Positions 39,212 through 48,214 of a stretch of DNA of 64,000 bases are shown here, in pieces (within the stretch, counting starts at the first letter, position 1; each line of letters begins with the position of its first letter). Both the position numbers and the translations under genes were made by a program. This stretch comes from Mycolicibacterium sp. TUM20985 (GTDB lineage Bacteria > Actinomycetota > Actinomycetes > Mycobacteriales > Mycobacteriaceae): positions 1,674,001-1,738,000 of the forward strand of contig NZ_AP027291.1 of the NCBI RefSeq assembly GCF_030295745.1. The letters run 5' to 3'. The notes beneath the pieces were generated by a model. The model did no database searches. It was given only the letters and a program-made list of their open reading frames with translations, and was not told the DNA's origin.

Positions 39212-40713
39212 CGTCTCGTGCCGAGAAGTCTCGGTCCTGGCTCGTCCCCGCCATCGCGGCGGGGCTGGTCATCGCGCTCATCGGGGGTGGCTTCCTGGCC
39301 ATCCGCGCCGCGTTCTTCGCGCCCACCACGATCACCGCGTTCTTCACCTCGGCCACCGCCATCTATCCCGGCGATGACGTAAAGGTCTCCGGTGTCAAGG
39401 TCGGCACGATCGACAAGATCGAACCGCAGGGCACCCAGACCAAGATCACCATGGCGGTCGACCCGAACGTGCCGGTGCCTGCCGACGCCAAGGCGGTCAT
39501 CGTCGCGCAGAACCTCATCGCCGCCCGCTACGTTCAGTTGACCCCCGCGTTCCGCTCTTCAGAAGAGGGCCCGACGCTGGGCGATGGCGCGGTGATCCCG
39601 TTGGAGCGCACCGCAGTCCCCGTCGAATGGGATGAGGTGAAGGTTCAGCTCGACCGCCTCGCGACCGACCTTGGACCCAAGGGCGACTTGAACACCAGCT
39701 CGGTGGGCCGTTTCATCGACAGCGCTGCCAACGCCCTCGAGGGCAACGGCGACAAGCTGCGCGAGACGTTGAAGCAACTCTCCGGGGTGGGCCGGATCCT
39801 GGCCGACGGCAGCGGCAACTTCGTCGACACAATCAAGAATCTGCAGGTCTTCGTGACCGCGCTGCGGGGGAGCAACGAACAGATCGTGGCCTTCAACAAC
39901 CGGCTGGCCACGCTGTCCAGCGTGCTCGACGGAAGCAAGTCCGATCTCGATGCGGCGCTGACGGATCTGTCGGTCGCGATCGACGAGGTGAAGCGCTTCG
40001 TCGTGGGCACCCGTGACCAGACCGTCGAACAGATTCGTGGGTTGACCGCCGTCACGCAGACCCTGGTCGACTCCAAGATGGACCTCGAGCAGGTACTCCA
40101 CGTGACGCCCAATGCCTTTGCGAATGCCTACAACATCTACGACCCGGACATCGGCACGGTCCGCGGCGGGTTCGCGATCCCCAACCTGTCCAATCCGATG
40201 CAGTTCGTCTGCGGCACCATCGGCGCGCTGCAGAACACCACGGCGCCCGAGACGGCGAAGTTGTGCAACGACTACCTCGGTCCCGCGTTGCGGCTGCTGA
40301 ATCTGAACTACATTCCGGTGCCGATCAATCCGTACCTGGCCAAGTCGGCCAGCCCGGACAACATCGTGTACTCGGAGGCCAGGCTGGCGCCCGGGGGCGA
40401 GGGAGCCCCGCCCGGGCCGCCGGAGATCCCGCCGTCGGTCTCCGCGTACACCGGGTTGGACGGTGACGTCCCGCCACCGGCCGGCATGGGGCCGCCCGGC
40501 GTTCCTCTGCCGGTCAACGATCGGCTGCCGGCGTTCCCGTCACCGGCGCTGTATCCCGGCGCCCCGGTGCCGCCTGGACCGCCACCAGGACCTCCGCCAG
40601 CCGATGCGGCCGGCGCGCCGAACCTGCCGAACCTGCTGCTACCCGCCGAATCCCCACCACCGGCTCCCGGCCCTGCGCCAGGACCGCCGCTCGCCGCAGA
40701 GGGGACACCATGA
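39208..40713 (+). CDS. mceD: Mce family protein D, proline-rich tail
   Basis: 501 residues, four-base overlap with mceC. Membrane anchor (LVPAIAAGLVIALIGGGFLA), MCE domain (TAIYPGDDVKVSGVKVGTID), helical middle, then about 115 residues very rich in Pro, Gly and Ala (repeated PPG and PAP). Such a tail is usual for MceD and may reach into the cell wall. The stop overlaps mceE by four bases. Confidence 0.95.
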   Translation: MTSRAEKSRSWLVPAIAAGLVIALIGGGFLAIRAAFFAPTTITAFFTSATAIYPGDDVKVSGVKVGTIDKIEPQGTQTKITMAVDPNVPVPADAKAVIVAQNLIAARYVQLTPAFRSSEEGPTLGDGAVIPLERTAVPVEWDEVKVQLDRLATDLGPKGDLNTSSVGRFIDSAANALEGNGDKLRETLKQLSGVGRILADGSGNFVDTIKNLQVFVTALRGSNEQIVAFNNRLATLSSVLDGSKSDLDAALTDLSVAIDEVKRFVVGTRDQTVEQIRGLTAVTQTLVDSKMDLEQVLHVTPNAFANAYNIYDPDIGTVRGGFAIPNLSNPMQFVCGTIGALQNTTAPETAKLCNDYLGPALRLLNLNYIPVPINPYLAKSASPDNIVYSEARLAPGGEGAPPGPPEIPPSVSAYTGLDGDVPPPAGMGPPGVPLPVNDRLPAFPSPALYPGAPVPPGPPPGPPPADAAGAPNLPNLLLPAESPPPAPGPAPGPPLAAEGTP

Positions 40714-42077
40714 ACAAGCTCGGTCGGTTGTTGGCGACGGGCACGTGCGTGGCGCTCACCGCCACCGGATGCGCGTTCCAGGGAATCAACTCGCTTCCGT
40801 TGCCCGGGGCCGTCGGCCGCGGATCCGACGCCGTCAGATATCACGTCGAGATCGCGAACATCTCGACACTGGAATCGAATTCGCCCGTCCTGATGAACGA
40901 CGTCGTCGTCGGCAGCGTCGGGAAGATGGACGTCGAGAACTGGCACGCCAACGTCGAGATCTCGGTGAAGCCCGATGTCGTCATCCCTGCCAATGCGGTG
41001 GCCAGCGTCGGGCAGACCAGCCTCCTGGGCTCGATGCACCTGGCGCTAGATCCGCCGCTCGGCCAACCTCCGGAGGGCAAGCTAGCGCCGGGGGCCACGA
41101 TCGGACTCAATGACTCGTCGACCTACCCGTCGACGGAACAGACCCTGTCGTCGCTGTCCGTGGTGGTGAACGCGGGCGGTCTGGGCCAGATCGGCGAGAT
41201 CGTCCACACCTTCAACACGGCGTTGTCGGGGCGTGAGTCCGACTTTCGCGATCTGTTGAGCCAGCTCGACACGTTCGTGGGCACGCTCGATCAGCAGCGG
41301 GAGAATCTCGTCGCCACCATCAGTGCCCTGAACCGGATCGCGGTGACCTTCGCGGGTAAGCGCGACGTCCTCGACCAGGCGCTGCAGCGGATCCCCCGGG
41401 CGCTCGAGGTGCTCGATCGCGAGCGGCCGCAACTCACCACCGCGCTCACCAAGCTGGGCAACTTCAGCGATACTGCGAACCGGCTGGTCAACGACACCCA
41501 GGCCGACCTCGTCAAGAACCTGCAGAACCTTCAGCCGACGCTCCAGGCGCTCGCCGATGTCGGACCCGACATCACGGAGGCCATCGCCTACCTGACGGTC
41601 TTCCCATACGGGCAGGCGCTCATCGACCGCGGTGTACGAGGTGACTTCATCAATCTGTTTGCGACGATCGACATCTCGGGCCCTCGGCTGCGAAAGTCGA
41701 TCTTCTTGGGCTCCCGAGCCGGTCAGGAAGGCCGCGACCTCGTGCCGCTTCCCGGCGAGCCGTTCTTCCAGCGCTACACCTACGATCCGCTGGGGCGGCC
41801 CCTGCAGCCACCGCCGCCCGGCGGCCCGCTGTCGGCCCTACCCGGCAACCCCCCCACCGCAGGATTGCAGGCGGACCCGCCCGGGGCCGATCGGAGCCTG
41901 CCGGGGCCGGGGGTGCTTCCAGCGCAAGCGCCCCCGCCGGTCACTGGGCCCGTGCTGCCCGTGGTTCCGCAGGGGCAGAACGACGGCGTGGTCGCCAATG
42001 AGTCCGCGCCTTCGCCACCGAGCGGATCCATCTTCGCCGGTCCGTATCCGATGGCGCCCATGGCCGGAGGCAATTGA
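40710..42077 (+). CDS. mceE: Mce family lipoprotein E
   Basis: 455 residues. The signal peptide ends with the lipobox LTATGC (Cys21), so this is the lipid-anchored subunit (LprN/MceE type). MCE domain: EIANISTLESNSPVLMNDVV and VGSVGKMDVENW. Helical middle and a Pro-rich tail follow. It contains an RGD tripeptide in the segment GVRGDFINLFATIDIS; no function is inferred from it. Overlaps mceD by four bases and mceF by one. Confidence 0.95.
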   Translation: MNKLGRLLATGTCVALTATGCAFQGINSLPLPGAVGRGSDAVRYHVEIANISTLESNSPVLMNDVVVGSVGKMDVENWHANVEISVKPDVVIPANAVASVGQTSLLGSMHLALDPPLGQPPEGKLAPGATIGLNDSSTYPSTEQTLSSLSVVVNAGGLGQIGEIVHTFNTALSGRESDFRDLLSQLDTFVGTLDQQRENLVATISALNRIAVTFAGKRDVLDQALQRIPRALEVLDRERPQLTTALTKLGNFSDTANRLVNDTQADLVKNLQNLQPTLQALADVGPDITEAIAYLTVFPYGQALIDRGVRGDFINLFATIDISGPRLRKSIFLGSRAGQEGRDLVPLPGEPFFQRYTYDPLGRPLQPPPPGGPLSALPGNPPTAGLQADPPGADRSLPGPGVLPAQAPPPVTGPVLPVVPQGQNDGVVANESAPSPPSGSIFAGPYPMAPMAGGN

Positions 42078-43804
42078 TGCTGACTCGTCTGATCAAGATC
42101 CAGCTCGTCATCTTCACGGTCGTCGGGACCATCGGCGTGATCGTGATGGCCTTCGCCTACATCCAGGTGCCGACGCTCCTTGGTCTCGGCCGCCTCACCG
42201 TCAAGGTGCAGATGCCCGCCTCCGGCGGGCTCTACCGGTTCAGCAACGTGACCTATCGCGGCGTCGAGGTCGGAAAGGTCACCGGGGTGGAGCTCACCCC
42301 GGACGGCGCCGAGGCGACGATGAGAATCGCGACGTCCCCGAAGATCCCCGCCGACCTTCAAGCCGAGATCCGCAGCATCTCCGCGGTCGGTGAGCAGTAC
42401 GTCGACCTGCGACCGCGGACCGACTCGGGCCCGTACCTTCAGGACGGGGCCGTCATCACCGCAGCCAACGTCTCGCTACCGCAACCCGTTGGTCCGGTGC
42501 TCGACCGGGTCAGCACGTTGGTGGACACGTTCCCCAAGGATCGGCTGAGCGCCCTGCTCGACGAGACGTACAAGGGATTGAACGGCGCCAGTGACGATTT
42601 CGGCTCGTTACTGGACTCCGGGGCTACGCTGAGCGCCGACCTGAACGGTATCGCCGACCAGACACGCGCTCTCGCCGACGACAGCCGCCCGCTGCTGGCG
42701 TCGCAGGCCGATACGGTCGATTCGATTCGCACATGGGCACGCAGCCTCGCGGGCTTCACCGGTCAGCTGGCCGACAATGACCCGCAGTTCCGTGCGGTGC
42801 TGGCGAAGGGGCCGGCCTTCGCGGACGAGACCTCGAGTCTGCTGAGCCAGCTGAAGCCGACGCTGCCCGTCCTGCTGGCGAACCTGGGTACGGTCAGCGA
42901 GATCCTGATGACCTACAACGCGTCGCTCGAGCAGCTGCTGGTGCTATTGCCGCCGTATGTTGCCCAGCAGCAGGCGTATACGACGTCCAGCGACTCGACC
43001 GGCGCCGCTAGGGGCGACTTCGCGGCGACGGTGAGTGATCCGCCGCCGTGCACGGTCGGCTTCCTTCCGCCGTCGTCGTGGCGCTCGCCCGACGACGAGT
43101 CCGACATCGACACTCCTGACGGGCTCTACTGCAAGCTGCCACAGGACTCGCCGGTCGCCGTTCGCGGCGCACGCAACTACCCCTGCATCCGGCATCCGGG
43201 GAAGCGCGCGCCGACGGTCGCCATCTGCAACAGTGACAAGCCGTTCACGCCCCTGGCGATGCGGCAGCACGGTCTCGGACCGTATCCGATCGATCCCAGC
43301 CTGATCGCGCAAGGCATTCCGATCGACGACCGCACGGATTTCAATGACAACATCCATGCGCCGCTCGAGGGAACGCCGTTGCCCCCCGGGGCAGTTCCAT
43401 TGGGTACGCCCCCCGGCGCACCGCCCGGTGCGGCGCCGCTCTCACCGTTGGAGGCCCCCTTCACGGCCGCTGCGGTACCGCCGCCACCGCCGCCAACGGG
43501 CAACTCGTTGAACGGCGTCCCGATCCCACCGCTCGGTCCGGCACCGGGGCCCGCGCCGGAGATCATGCCGGATCCGGCAGCGGCCGGTCCGGCCCCCGGG
43601 CCGGCGGTCGATGGCGCCGCGCCGCAGGTGGCTCCGAGTTCCTTCGGGACCGCGACGCCCACCGCCGGTCCCAAGGTGGCCGTTGCCGAGTACAACCCGC
43701 GCACAGGCGAATACGTCGGTTCGAACGGCAAGGTGTACAAGGTGACGAACTTGGTGGCGGGAGCTCGCCTGGGGCTGTCCTGGAAGGATCTGCTGCCGCA
43801 CTGA
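42077..43804 (+). CDS. mceF: Mce family protein F, proline-rich tail
   Basis: 575 residues from the ATG sharing one base with the mceE stop; a TTG three bases earlier is possible. Membrane anchor at about 4-26 (LIKIQLVIFTVVGTIGVIVM), MCE domain (ASGGLYRFSNVTYRGVEVGK), helical region, then a long Pro/Ala/Gly tail that ends in an ordered segment (NPRTGEYVGSNGKVYKVTNL). It closes the operon; a hairpin follows the stop. Unlike many mce loci, Mce-associated genes do not follow directly. Confidence 0.95.
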   Translation: MLTRLIKIQLVIFTVVGTIGVIVMAFAYIQVPTLLGLGRLTVKVQMPASGGLYRFSNVTYRGVEVGKVTGVELTPDGAEATMRIATSPKIPADLQAEIRSISAVGEQYVDLRPRTDSGPYLQDGAVITAANVSLPQPVGPVLDRVSTLVDTFPKDRLSALLDETYKGLNGASDDFGSLLDSGATLSADLNGIADQTRALADDSRPLLASQADTVDSIRTWARSLAGFTGQLADNDPQFRAVLAKGPAFADETSSLLSQLKPTLPVLLANLGTVSEILMTYNASLEQLLVLLPPYVAQQQAYTTSSDSTGAARGDFAATVSDPPPCTVGFLPPSSWRSPDDESDIDTPDGLYCKLPQDSPVAVRGARNYPCIRHPGKRAPTVAICNSDKPFTPLAMRQHGLGPYPIDPSLIAQGIPIDDRTDFNDNIHAPLEGTPLPPGAVPLGTPPGAPPGAAPLSPLEAPFTAAAVPPPPPPTGNSLNGVPIPPLGPAPGPAPEIMPDPAAAGPAPGPAVDGAAPQVAPSSFGTATPTAGPKVAVAEYNPRTGEYVGSNGKVYKVTNLVAGARLGLSWKDLLPH

Positions 43805-43831
43805 CCCGAAGCCGGTGACCCCGGCCTCGGG
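43805..43831. terminator. hairpin after mce operon
   Basis: CCCGAAGCCGG, five-base loop TGACC, CCGGCCTCGGG: an 11-bp stem with one mismatch, beginning one base after the mceF stop and ending 11 bases before the stop of the convergent secreted-protein gene. It could stop transcription from both sides. There is no U tract. Confidence 0.55.
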
Positions 43832-43842
43832 TGGGTGGTCGA

Positions 43843-44355
43843 TCAGTCGATCTTGGTGATCTTCACCGGAAGGGTGAGCACCAGCGAGCGGTTCCGGCCG
43901 CAATTGCCGCTGATGCCGGTCGTCTCGTCTTCACCGGCCAGCAGGTTGGAGCCCTGCTGGGCCGTGCCTTCCTCGTTCGCATGGATGAACCGGTAGACCT
44001 GCAGACCGGGGGCTCTGCTGCCGTCCGGACACGGGATCCAGTCGGGCACATAGTGTTTGACGTACCACAATCCGCTAGTCGTGTAGATGTCCTCGGTCCA
44101 GCCCAGGCTGCTGGTGACCTTGCCCGAGCAGGTGATGGCGGTGGAACAGGTCGTGTTCACCGTCCACGTACTGCGCACCGTCGGCTCATCCTGGTAGCGG
44201 TCGTTCACCTTGGCCCACTCGCCGTTGGAGACCACGGAGAAGGTCCCGTTGATGGCGTAATCGCCATCGGTGGCCAACGCCGTTGGTGCGGAGCTCATTC
44301 CGATCGCGGCGGCGGCGATCAACGCGGCTCCCGAGATGGTCTTCGCTGAGCTCAT
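43843..44355 (-). CDS. secreted hypothetical protein, Cys-containing
   Basis: 170 residues from the ATG reading MSSAKTISGAALIAAAAIGM, preceded by GAGGAG. The signal peptide probably ends at APTALA-TD (residue ~29). The mature part has six Cys (TCSTAITC, WIPCPDG and NCGRN among them) and many aromatic residues. No catalytic motif is seen. It resembles in style the secreted protein near 45 kb, perhaps a paralogue. A degenerate TGAGAAT-type site lies 38 bases upstream, suggesting co-regulation with the catabolic genes. Confidence 0.75.
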   Translation of the reverse strand: MSSAKTISGAALIAAAAIGMSSAPTALATDGDYAINGTFSVVSNGEWAKVNDRYQDEPTVRSTWTVNTTCSTAITCSGKVTSSLGWTEDIYTTSGLWYVKHYVPDWIPCPDGSRAPGLQVYRFIHANEEGTAQQGSNLLAGEDETTGISGNCGRNRSLVLTLPVKITKID

Positions 44356-44393
44356 GACGTGCTCCTCGATACGTTCACCTTGGCTGACTGCCA

Positions 44394-44410
44394 TGGCAAT
44401 GCCATTCTTA
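44394..44410. promoter_or_regulatory. TGAGAAT-type site before secreted protein gene
   Basis: TGGCAATGCCATTCTTA. On the minus strand it reads TAAGAATGGCATTGCCA, close to TGAGAATGGCATTTCCA of the 62.3-kb copy (15 of 17). It lies 38 bases upstream of the minus-strand start. Confidence 0.45.
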
Positions 44411-44494
44411 CGCAGGAGAATAACATCGCGAGCAACCGTGGCGACGGGGTTCGGAACGTACCCTGAGTCGAGATGGCCGATCTTCGGCCAAAAG

Positions 44495-44511
44495 AGAGAA
44501 TTCGGCTCTCG
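44495..44511. promoter_or_regulatory. TGAGAAT-type palindrome before secreted protein gene
   Basis: AGAGAATTCGGCTCTCG, 10 of 14 arm matches to the consensus, 20 bases before a GTG start. It shares the divergent region with the previous site. Confidence 0.42.
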
Positions 44512-44531
44512 CTCGTGGAAGGGTACGTATC

Positions 44532-44936
44532 GTGCGACGCGTCCTGACCGCTGCTGCCGGGCTCCTGCTGGCGGGGCTCTTGGCTGCGCCCCCCGCGGTG
44601 GCCGACCCCACCGATCCTCCGCCCGCCGACGATCTCACGTCGTGCAACCTGCCCGCCTGCATGCCGGGCATCATGCCCGGCGCGGTGCTCGGCGCACCGT
44701 GTGAACAGACCACCTACTACGTCTTCGGTGTGACGAACTGGGGGAGGGTGGTGTTCTGCGGATCGCCGCGACGCCTCCCGCCGCGTTGGTTCCGCTCCAC
44801 CGAGCTTCGGGGCATCAAACTCGAAGGTGGCAATTGCTCTGGGCGCGATGGGGACATGGCTCAGGCCCCCGATGGGCTGTTCCTGTCCTGTGATTCACGA
44901 AACGGTGCGGCCGTCTGGACCCGCGGAGACATCTAG
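44532..44936 (+). CDS. secreted hypothetical protein
   Basis: 134 residues from a GTG. The signal peptide RRVLTAAAGLLLAGLLAAPP ends AVA-DP (about residue 24). The mature protein has six Cys, in SCNLPACMPG, APCEQTTYY, VVFCGS, GNCSG and LSCDS. No enzyme motif is visible. It is divergent from another secreted-protein gene and convergent with a third, a small group of exported proteins just behind the mce operon. An export or cell-surface role is all that can be inferred. Confidence 0.72.
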   Translation: MRRVLTAAAGLLLAGLLAAPPAVADPTDPPPADDLTSCNLPACMPGIMPGAVLGAPCEQTTYYVFGVTNWGRVVFCGSPRRLPPRWFRSTELRGIKLEGGNCSGRDGDMAQAPDGLFLSCDSRNGAAVWTRGDI

Positions 44937-44955
44937 CCCGCCTGCCGCGACCCGC

Positions 44956-45447
44956 TCAGTATCGTTGCAGCGAGAACGAATACGTACTCGTGCCGGCGGG
45001 CGCCCCGTAGCAGCCCGCGTCATAGGTGGACACGATCGTCCCGCCCAAGGTGGTGGCGTCCCAGGAGTAGACGTCGTGTGATGGCAGGTTGAACCCGATG
45101 CAGCGCACCCCGTCGATGACGTCGACGGTCAGGGTGTACCGGCCGTTGTCGTAGAACGCCGTGTTCTGAAACTTCTGACTCTTCGGCGGCCGCGGAATCG
45201 CCAGGACGTTCAGGTTGTCGGTGGCGGGGGCGATGATCGGGTCGACGAAGTAGGTGCCGCACTCCGGATCGTTCTTGCAGGAGTGGGTGATCGACCATAT
45301 CCACGAGTGATCGTTCCAGCGGTCGGTGAGGACCACGTAGTTGCCGATCCGCATACCGGCTGCGTTCGCCGTCGGTGCGAACAGCATTGCGGCCACTGCC
45401 AGAATGGCGCTCAGTACCGGCGCTGCCGCCCTAGCCATCGTAGCCAT
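44956..45447 (-). CDS. secreted hypothetical protein
   Basis: 163 residues; of several in-frame ATGs the one reading MATMARAAAPVLS has GGGAG at the right distance. The signal peptide ends ANA-AG (about residue 30). The mature part begins MRIGNYVVLTDRWNDHSW and contains CKNDPEC, VRCIGF and AGCYG, a Cys- and Trp-bearing domain resembling the exported protein downstream of mceF. Role unknown. Confidence 0.75.
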   Translation of the reverse strand: MATMARAAAPVLSAILAVAAMLFAPTANAAGMRIGNYVVLTDRWNDHSWIWSITHSCKNDPECGTYFVDPIIAPATDNLNVLAIPRPPKSQKFQNTAFYDNGRYTLTVDVIDGVRCIGFNLPSHDVYSWDATTLGGTIVSTYDAGCYGAPAGTSTYSFSLQRY

Positions 45448-45567
45448 CGCCATCTCCCGTCGCGTGTTCGGATGCTCCCGCAGCTTATCGGGACTCCCGT
45501 CCGCGAATGGGCCGTTTGGCGGCAGCACATCGCAAGGCGTTCAACGGGTCTGCCGAACGCAGAGAGC

Positions 45568-46848
45568 TCAATCCTTGGGGGTGAACCGGATGTTGATCTC
45601 GGTGAGCCCACGCAGGATGAACGTCGGTTCGTAGGTGTAGCGGCGATCGTCGATCGGACCGTGCTTCTCCTCGTCGATGGTGATGTCGCCCATCCGGTCG
45701 AGGATGCGTTCGATCGAGACCCTGCCCTCGACGCGGGCCAGGGGGCCGCCGGGGCAGGAGTGCACGCCGCGGCCGAACGCGATGTGCTCGCGAACGTTCT
45801 TGCGGTCGAGGCTGAACTCGTGGGGGTTCTCGAAGCGCACGGGGTCGCGGTTGACCGCACCGGGGCACACCATCAGCGTGGTGCCCGCGGGAACGTCGGT
45901 GTCGCCGAGGTGAGTTTTCCTCTTGGCCAACCGGAATTGGCTCTTCACCGGTGCGTCCATCCGCAGTGACTCCTCGACGAAGATGGGGATGCGGCTGCGG
46001 TCCTTGCGCAACGCGTCCTGGATGTCCGGGCGGTCACCCAGGACCTTCATCGACGCCGACAGCAGCTTGGTCGTGGTCTCCTGGCCCGCAGCGAAGAGGA
46101 AGGTGGCCGAGCGGGCCACCTCGAGCACCGGCGGTGTAGATCCGTCGGGGTACTTCGCTCCCGCCAGGGCGGTCAGGACGTCGTCCCTTGGCTGGGTGCG
46201 GCGGTCCTCGAGATAGCCGACGAACTTGTCGTCCAGCCACTCGAGCGGGTTGAGTCCGACGGATTCGTGCTCGAGCGAGCCGACCTGCGCGCCGGGCCGC
46301 GGCGAGCCGAGCACGGTTCGGAACTCCTCGTGATCCTGCTCGGGAACGCCGAGCAGATCGGCGATGACCAAGAGCGAGAACGGCTTTGCGTAGGCGGACA
46401 GGAATTCGCACTTGCCGTCGGCGACGAAGTCATCGAGGCATTCGTCGGCGAGGCGCCACATGAAGTCCTCGTTCTCCTTCAGTCGACTCGGGGTGAGGAG
46501 CCGGTTCAGGAGGGACCTGGCGTTGGTGTGGTCCGGCGGATCCATGGTGACCATGTGCTCGAACATCGGCATCTGCGAGCGGTGATCGGTGATCTGCTGG
46601 GTGATGTCGTCACCTTCTGGCGTGAACGGCAGTGGCGGGAACGGCCCTGCCACCGCGATGCACGACGAGTAGGTGTCGGTGTCCTTGAGCACCGCGTTCG
46701 CCTCGTCGTAGCCGGTGATCGCCAGCACCCCGTAGTTGGGCTCGCGCACGACCGGGCACTTGCTCCGCAGGTGATCGAAATAGGGGTGCGGGTCGGGCAC
46801 CAGAGACTGATCGGTGAAGTAGTCGACCGAGTCGAAGTCAGTGGTCAT
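45568..46848 (-). CDS. cytochrome P450
   Basis: 426 residues from an ATG preceded by GGAAGGAA; the frame is open upstream without a site. I-helix AGQETT at 254-259, ExxR at E293/R296, and the heme loop FGRGVHSCPG with Cys365. It is a paralogue of the P450 at 8.8 kb (shared SRLKENED, RLADECLDDF, DEEKHGP, PTFILRGLTE). Unlike the other three it has no ferredoxin next to it. It is divergent from a TetR gene across a gap with a palindrome, so that regulator probably controls it. Confidence 0.94.
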   Translation of the reverse strand: MTTDFDSVDYFTDQSLVPDPHPYFDHLRSKCPVVREPNYGVLAITGYDEANAVLKDTDTYSSCIAVAGPFPPLPFTPEGDDITQQITDHRSQMPMFEHMVTMDPPDHTNARSLLNRLLTPSRLKENEDFMWRLADECLDDFVADGKCEFLSAYAKPFSLLVIADLLGVPEQDHEEFRTVLGSPRPGAQVGSLEHESVGLNPLEWLDDKFVGYLEDRRTQPRDDVLTALAGAKYPDGSTPPVLEVARSATFLFAAGQETTTKLLSASMKVLGDRPDIQDALRKDRSRIPIFVEESLRMDAPVKSQFRLAKRKTHLGDTDVPAGTTLMVCPGAVNRDPVRFENPHEFSLDRKNVREHIAFGRGVHSCPGGPLARVEGRVSIERILDRMGDITIDEEKHGPIDDRRYTYEPTFILRGLTEINIRFTPKD

Positions 46849-46929
46849 CTCGTGAGTTCCTTCCAGAACGGCGTCGAGCGGAAGTGCGGATCGGCGGGCG
46901 GCGCAACACCCCGGCGATGGCACCAATAG

Positions 46930-46949
46930 TGCTGAGCACCTGCTTAGCA
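46930..46949. promoter_or_regulatory. palindrome between P450 and TetR genes
   Basis: TGCTGAGC, four-base spacer ACCT, GCTTAGCA; the arms match at 7 of 8 positions. It is in the divergent promoter region, 81 bases from the P450 start and 89 from the TetR start. It is a candidate site for the adjacent TetR protein. Confidence 0.5.
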
Positions 46950-47038
46950 TGGGCTAGTGTCGCGGTCAAGGTCGACTGGCCGGTGGCGTCTACGATTCGC
47001 CTGGTGACGCCGCCTGGCGCGGCGAGGAAGGAATGGGC

Positions 47039-47650
47039 ATGGCATCGGACCGAAGGATCGGCGCCCCGGACGCCAAGAACCGCGGCGTCCTGCTCGATGC
47101 CGCCGAGCAACTGATGCTCGAGGACGGCTACGCCGCCGTGACGTCGCGACGGGTCGCCGAGCGCGCGAGCCTCAAACCGCAGCTCGTGCATTACTACTTC
47201 CGCACGATGGACGACCTGTTCCTCGAGGTCTTCCGGCGTCGCGCCAGGCAGGGGCTCGATGCCCAGGCGCAGGCGCTCGAATCGACCCAGCCGCTGTGGG
47301 CGTTGTGGGAGTTCGGCACCGACCCGGCGGGGACCCAGTTGACCATGGAGTTCATGGGTCTGGCCAACCACCGCAAGGCGTTGCGCGCCGAGATAGGAGT
47401 CTTCGCCGAACGCTTCCGTGAGCAGCAGGTCGAGGCCATCACGACCGCGCTGCGGCGCTACGGGTACGAGACGTCCGATGTGCCACCGGTGGTCTGGGCC
47501 GTGTTCGCGACGAGCGTCTCCCGGGTGCTCATCATGGAGCAGGCACTCGGGATGTCGGCCGGTCACGACGAGATGCTGGCCTTCTGCGAGGACTGGCTGC
47601 GCCGCCTGGAGGGTGAACGCCTTCCGGCGGCAACCACGGCATCTGCCTGA
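47039..47650 (+). CDS. TetR family transcriptional regulator
   Basis: 203 residues; of two in-frame ATGs the second (MASDRRIGAPDAKNRG) has AGGAAGGA at proper spacing. The helix-turn-helix spans LLDAAEQLMLEDGYAAVTSR and RASLKPQLVHYYFRTMDDLF. The ligand domain is not recognised. Divergent from a P450, it probably represses that gene and itself; a palindrome lies between them. It could also be the regulator of the wider TGAGAAT sites, but nothing in the sequence shows that. Confidence 0.87.
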   Translation: MASDRRIGAPDAKNRGVLLDAAEQLMLEDGYAAVTSRRVAERASLKPQLVHYYFRTMDDLFLEVFRRRARQGLDAQAQALESTQPLWALWEFGTDPAGTQLTMEFMGLANHRKALRAEIGVFAERFREQQVEAITTALRRYGYETSDVPPVVWAVFATSVSRVLIMEQALGMSAGHDEMLAFCEDWLRRLEGERLPAATTASA

Positions 47651-47666
47651 ATCGTTCGGGGGTCCT

Positions 47667-48125
47667 TCACCAGAGGCGGATCGAGCAGAGCGCTCCCCTT
47701 GGCCCCTGGTTGGTCACCACGACGTTGCCGTCGACGGCGATCACGCAGTGGAAGTTCGGCTGCTTCGGCGAGTCGAGACTGCTTGCCGTGACCATCGCCC
47801 ACTGGTCGGGGTCGGCGAGCATCACGTCCATGGTCCACATCTGACCCGGGCCGAGGTCGGCTTCCACGTTCGGGCTGAAGAGGTACGGATTATGGCTGTA
47901 GTCACCGAAGTTCGCCGGGTCGACGTTGCGGTAGTAGATTTCGGCATTCCGGAACGGCGCCTCCGTGAACACGGTGTACTGCACGTGGTGCAGCGGCGGA
48001 CCCGGCAGCGGATCGTCGTCCGCGACGGCCACGGCGGCACTCGGCAGCAGGCTGCCGGCCACCATGAGCGCGCCGAGCCCAAGCAAGCGTCGGCCGGTCG
48101 GCCCGTGTCCTCCCGGAAACCTCAT
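47667..48125 (-). CDS. secreted hypothetical protein
   Basis: 152 residues. The N-terminus MRFPGGHGPTGRRLLGLGAL followed by MVAGSLLPSAAVAVA-DD is a signal peptide with twin arginines preceding the hydrophobic core (GRRLLG), probably Sec-type. The mature part (HHVQYTVFTEAPFRNAEIYY, then FSPNVEADLGPGQMWTMDVM) and a Cys pair (HCVIAVDG, ALCSIRLW) suggest a small beta-sandwich similar in style to MmpS-like mycobacterial exported proteins. Function unknown. Confidence 0.75.
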   Translation of the reverse strand: MRFPGGHGPTGRRLLGLGALMVAGSLLPSAAVAVADDDPLPGPPLHHVQYTVFTEAPFRNAEIYYRNVDPANFGDYSHNPYLFSPNVEADLGPGQMWTMDVMLADPDQWAMVTASSLDSPKQPNFHCVIAVDGNVVVTNQGPRGALCSIRLW

Positions 48126-48214
48126 TCGCAGATTTTAGAACGCCCTTACCCGCGGGTGGCGGGAATGGGGCACATTGGGCCGAAGTCCGACGGCCCGGGC
48201 CCTAGGCTCGGCGT

